Shown piece after piece: positions 63,097-64,000 of a stretch of 64,000 bases of DNA. The first letter of the stretch is position 1. Each line of letters begins with the position of its first letter. Source of the DNA: Microstegium vimineum (taxonomy: Eukaryota > Streptophyta > Magnoliopsida > Poales > Poaceae); the NCBI GenBank assembly GCA_022036555.1, contig CM039129.1, positions 20,694,003-20,758,002 of the forward strand, given 5' to 3'. The position numbers and the translations under genes were made by a program. The notes under the pieces are model-generated. The model saw nothing but the letters and a program-made list of their open reading frames with translations, ran no database searches and had not been told where the DNA came from.

Positions 63097-64000
63097 ATTG
63101 GTATCAGAACTCTGGTTGTGTGAGAGTGAGCCTAAGAAAACCCTACCATTTCCACCTTCCCAGCCATGTCTACCTCTGTCGAGCGAGATCGACAATGGCG
63201 TGCTGCGCATTTGGGATCGCAGTGGCCGTCTGCTCCCCAAGGTATCTCGAGGAGCTAACCGTCTCTACATTCCTCACTTGGAAGCTGCGCAGCCCTGCTG
63301 TCTCGCTGTGCGCAAGGATGACAAGGCATGGCAATGGCACGAGAGGCTCGGCCACCTGCACTTTGATGCACTACGACGTCTGAGCAGAGGAGAGATGGCC
63401 CGTGGGATCCCCAAGATCGACCACGTGGAGCAAGTCTGCGATGTCTGCGTCACCACCAAGCAGAAGCGGCGAGCGTTCCCATCCGAGACGTCGTACCGTG
63501 CCCAGCTGGATTTGGTGCATGACGACCTCTGCGGGCCTGTGACGCCGACGACTCCGGCGGCCAACCGCTACATCCTCTTTTACTCGTGGACGACGCCACC
63601 CGCTTCATGTGGGTGGCGCTGCTGCCGACCAAGGATGATGCTGGGGAGGCAATCAAGTGCATCAAGGCTGCAGCAGAGGGGGAGAGCGGCTGCCAGCTCA
63701 AGGTCCCGAGCACGGACAACGGCGGCAAGTTCACCGTCGCCGAGTTCAACTCCTACTGCGCCAACCAAGGTATCAAAAGGCATTTCAGTGCCCCTCACTC
63801 CCCTCGGCAGAATGGGGTCGTTGAGCGCAGGAATCAGACGGTGGTGGCCATGGCGCGTGCTCTGCTCAAGCAGCGTGGATTACCGACAAGGTTTTGGGGG
63901 GAGGCCGTGATGACGGCGGTGCACCTCCTGAACCGTGCTCCGACGCGAGCACTGGAGGGCATCACCCCCTACGAGGCATGGCACGATCGTTCACCGACCT
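63097..64000 (+). pseudogene. Second copia unit: gag deleted, pol partial
   Basis: Primer-binding site TGGTATCAGA at about 63,099, gag start ATGTCTACC at 63,165, then after about five codons (near 63,180, VERD / EIDNG) the sequence jumps into pol. Following are WHERLGHLHFDALRRL, VCDVCVTTKQKRRAF, LVHDDLCGPVTPT, a frameshift near 63,575, STDNGGKFTVAEFN, RQNGVVERRNQT and LLNRAPTRALEGITPYEAWH at the edge. It retains the integrase residues lost from unit 1. The remainder is beyond the window. Confidence 0.8.

Larger units (their letters stand above)
49027..64000 (+). other. TEB: TEB intron 12, at least 14.97 kb, transposon-filled
   Basis: No further TEB exon is found to the window end. It contains a TAGGCG-rich segment (49,080-49,160), AT-rich filler without a gene (49,160-49,530), a solo LTR, chromovirus copy B, hAT2 with a SINE, and a tandem copia array. 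Either the intron is very long or the gene was cut here. Confidence 0.6.

Overview
This is nuclear DNA from a grass (Poaceae). The evidence is the dense nesting of plant-type LTR retrotransposons, including Sireviruses, chromoviruses and a Tat-like element, together with grass-style Stowaway and Tourist MITEs, an Au-like SINE, PIF/Harbinger and hAT transposons, and one plant gene whose short exons have GT-AG introns. A panicoid grass would fit the Sirevirus load, but the sequence does not prove the species.

Only one host gene is convincing. It lies on the plus strand from 25,308 to 49,026 and continues past the right edge. It encodes the N-terminal helicase half of DNA polymerase theta (TEBICHI/POLQ), the polymerase of microhomology-mediated end joining. 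Twelve exons can be placed; they join in frame without a stop to about 1,032 codons and carry the full superfamily-2 helicase motif set (TSAGKS, DELH, SATM, AGVNLPA, QMAGRAGRTG). The C-terminal polymerase domain is not in the window. Introns 4, 7, 8 and 12 are swollen by transposons to 3.7, 3.7, 12.2 and more than 14.9 kb.

Layout. 1-3,899: an open Ty3 gag-pol on the minus strand, running off the left edge and joined head-to-head to a Sirevirus. 3,900-11,671: that Sirevirus, lacking its 5' end, with a decayed gag-pol and its 3' LTR. 11,672-14,321: a PIF/Harbinger transposon (Myb-like ORF1, DDE transposase, and a small viroplasmin/RNase H-N-like domain). 14,322 to about 24,640: a minus-strand Tat-like Ty3 element missing most of pol, with an antisense extra ORF, and interrupted by a Sirevirus solo LTR (19,923-21,601, perfect target duplication) and a 614-bp TRIM (21,803-22,416). 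25,308 onward: the TEB gene. Intron 4 holds a Tourist-like MITE, a GC-rich insert and a gag/RNase H-fused copia remnant. Intron 7 holds a 2.4-kb internally deleted copia with both LTRs. Intron 8 holds an apparent hAT transposon that itself contains a Stowaway, a LINE, a complete chromovirus (copy A) and a copia remnant. Intron 12 holds a solo LTR, a second chromovirus of the same family in opposite orientation (copy B), a second hAT transposase with a SINE in it, and a tandem copia array that reaches the right edge.

No previously undescribed cellular system was found. The points most worth following are: two inverted chromovirus copies flanking TEB exons 9-12, which could fold the pre-mRNA or invert the locus; the complementary loss of zinc-binding domains in those copies; arrays of polypurine-tract-like motifs in two unrelated element families; arrays of GGACC palindromes in Sirevirus LTRs; and the very compact TRIM.
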